Shown in pieces: positions 53,245 through 53,309 of a stretch of DNA of 53,309 nucleotides. This stretch comes from Hyphomicrobiales bacterium. GTDB lineage: Bacteria; Pseudomonadota; Alphaproteobacteria; Rhizobiales; Beijerinckiaceae. Positions within the stretch are counted from its first letter, which is position 1; each line of letters opens with the position of its first letter. Under the pieces are notes generated by a model. It was not told where the DNA came from and did no database searches. It was given only the letters and a program-made list of their open reading frames with translations. The translations under genes and the position numbers were made by a program. The DNA is taken from the NCBI GenBank assembly GCA_003963405.1, contig RXIY01000001.1:1-53309 (forward strand), in the 5' to 3' direction.

Positions 53245-53309
<65 letters not shown>

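Overview
The window reads as a piece of a high-GC alphaproteobacterial chromosome, probably Hyphomicrobiales. The Methylocystaceae/Beijerinckiaceae are an inference from overall protein style, not proven. Supporting signs are the Usg family gene, NasS-NasT control of nitrate assimilation, GGAAC-N16-CGTT promoters of the EcfG general stress response type, and alphaproteobacterial style CP-ATP-grasp/alpha-E/transglutaminase genes. Bases 1 to about 9.4 kb look visibly less GC-rich (two hand-counted lines gave 48 and 50 %) than the rest (67-70 % in two counted lines), so the left end may be an acquired block.

Layout. 1-2.1 kb: tail of an alternative cytochrome c oxidase operon (subunit I end, two subunit III-type proteins, a subunit IV-like protein; coxNOP-like). 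2.1-9.4 kb, minus strand: a co-directional run rsbV-like, rsbW-like, short NAD-glutamate dehydrogenase, five-PAS PP2C phosphatase, universal stress protein, i.e. a partner-switching module with a metabolic enzyme inside it. 9.7-17.4 kb: mixed housekeeping and envelope genes (metallophosphoesterase, CarS-like membrane protein, two-lobed retropepsin-like protease, GNAT, small stress membrane protein, HU/IHF-like protein, AraC regulator, NUDIX, L,D-transpeptidase, HtrA protease). 17.7-19.5 kb: Usg and four small exported proteins, one a bufferin-type (BufA2-like) metallophore. 19.6-22.2 kb: Lrp regulator divergent from ornithine cyclodeaminase and an arginine dihydrolase/DDAH-type enzyme, a likely arginine to ornithine to proline route. 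22.2-33.2 kb: small proteins, chemoreceptor, SDF symporter, SulP-STAS-cNMP transporter, M3 peptidase, sigma-54 response regulator, glutathione peroxidase. 33.2-38.9 kb: a two-part porin, then the CP-ATP-grasp/alpha-E/transglutaminase triad. 38.9-39.6 kb: IS5-family remnant and tRNA-Thr.

39.7-52.1 kb is a full assimilatory nitrate locus: nasT, nasS, a 300-base leader region, nrtA, nrtB, nrtC, a NirB-N-like FAD protein, siroheme nitrite reductase, a Fe-S/FAD/NAD(P) reductase and nasA. Both transcription units begin with sigma-54-like (-24/-12) elements. The leader before nrtA carries two adjacent hexaloop hairpins with A at loop position 1 and G at position 4 (the ANTAR target pattern). The second overlaps a strong intrinsic terminator. 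This predicts nitrogen-dependent transcription followed by nitrate-dependent antitermination by NasT, released from NasS. The window ends with a dTDP-4-dehydrorhamnose reductase, its terminator and a partial initiator tRNA-Met.
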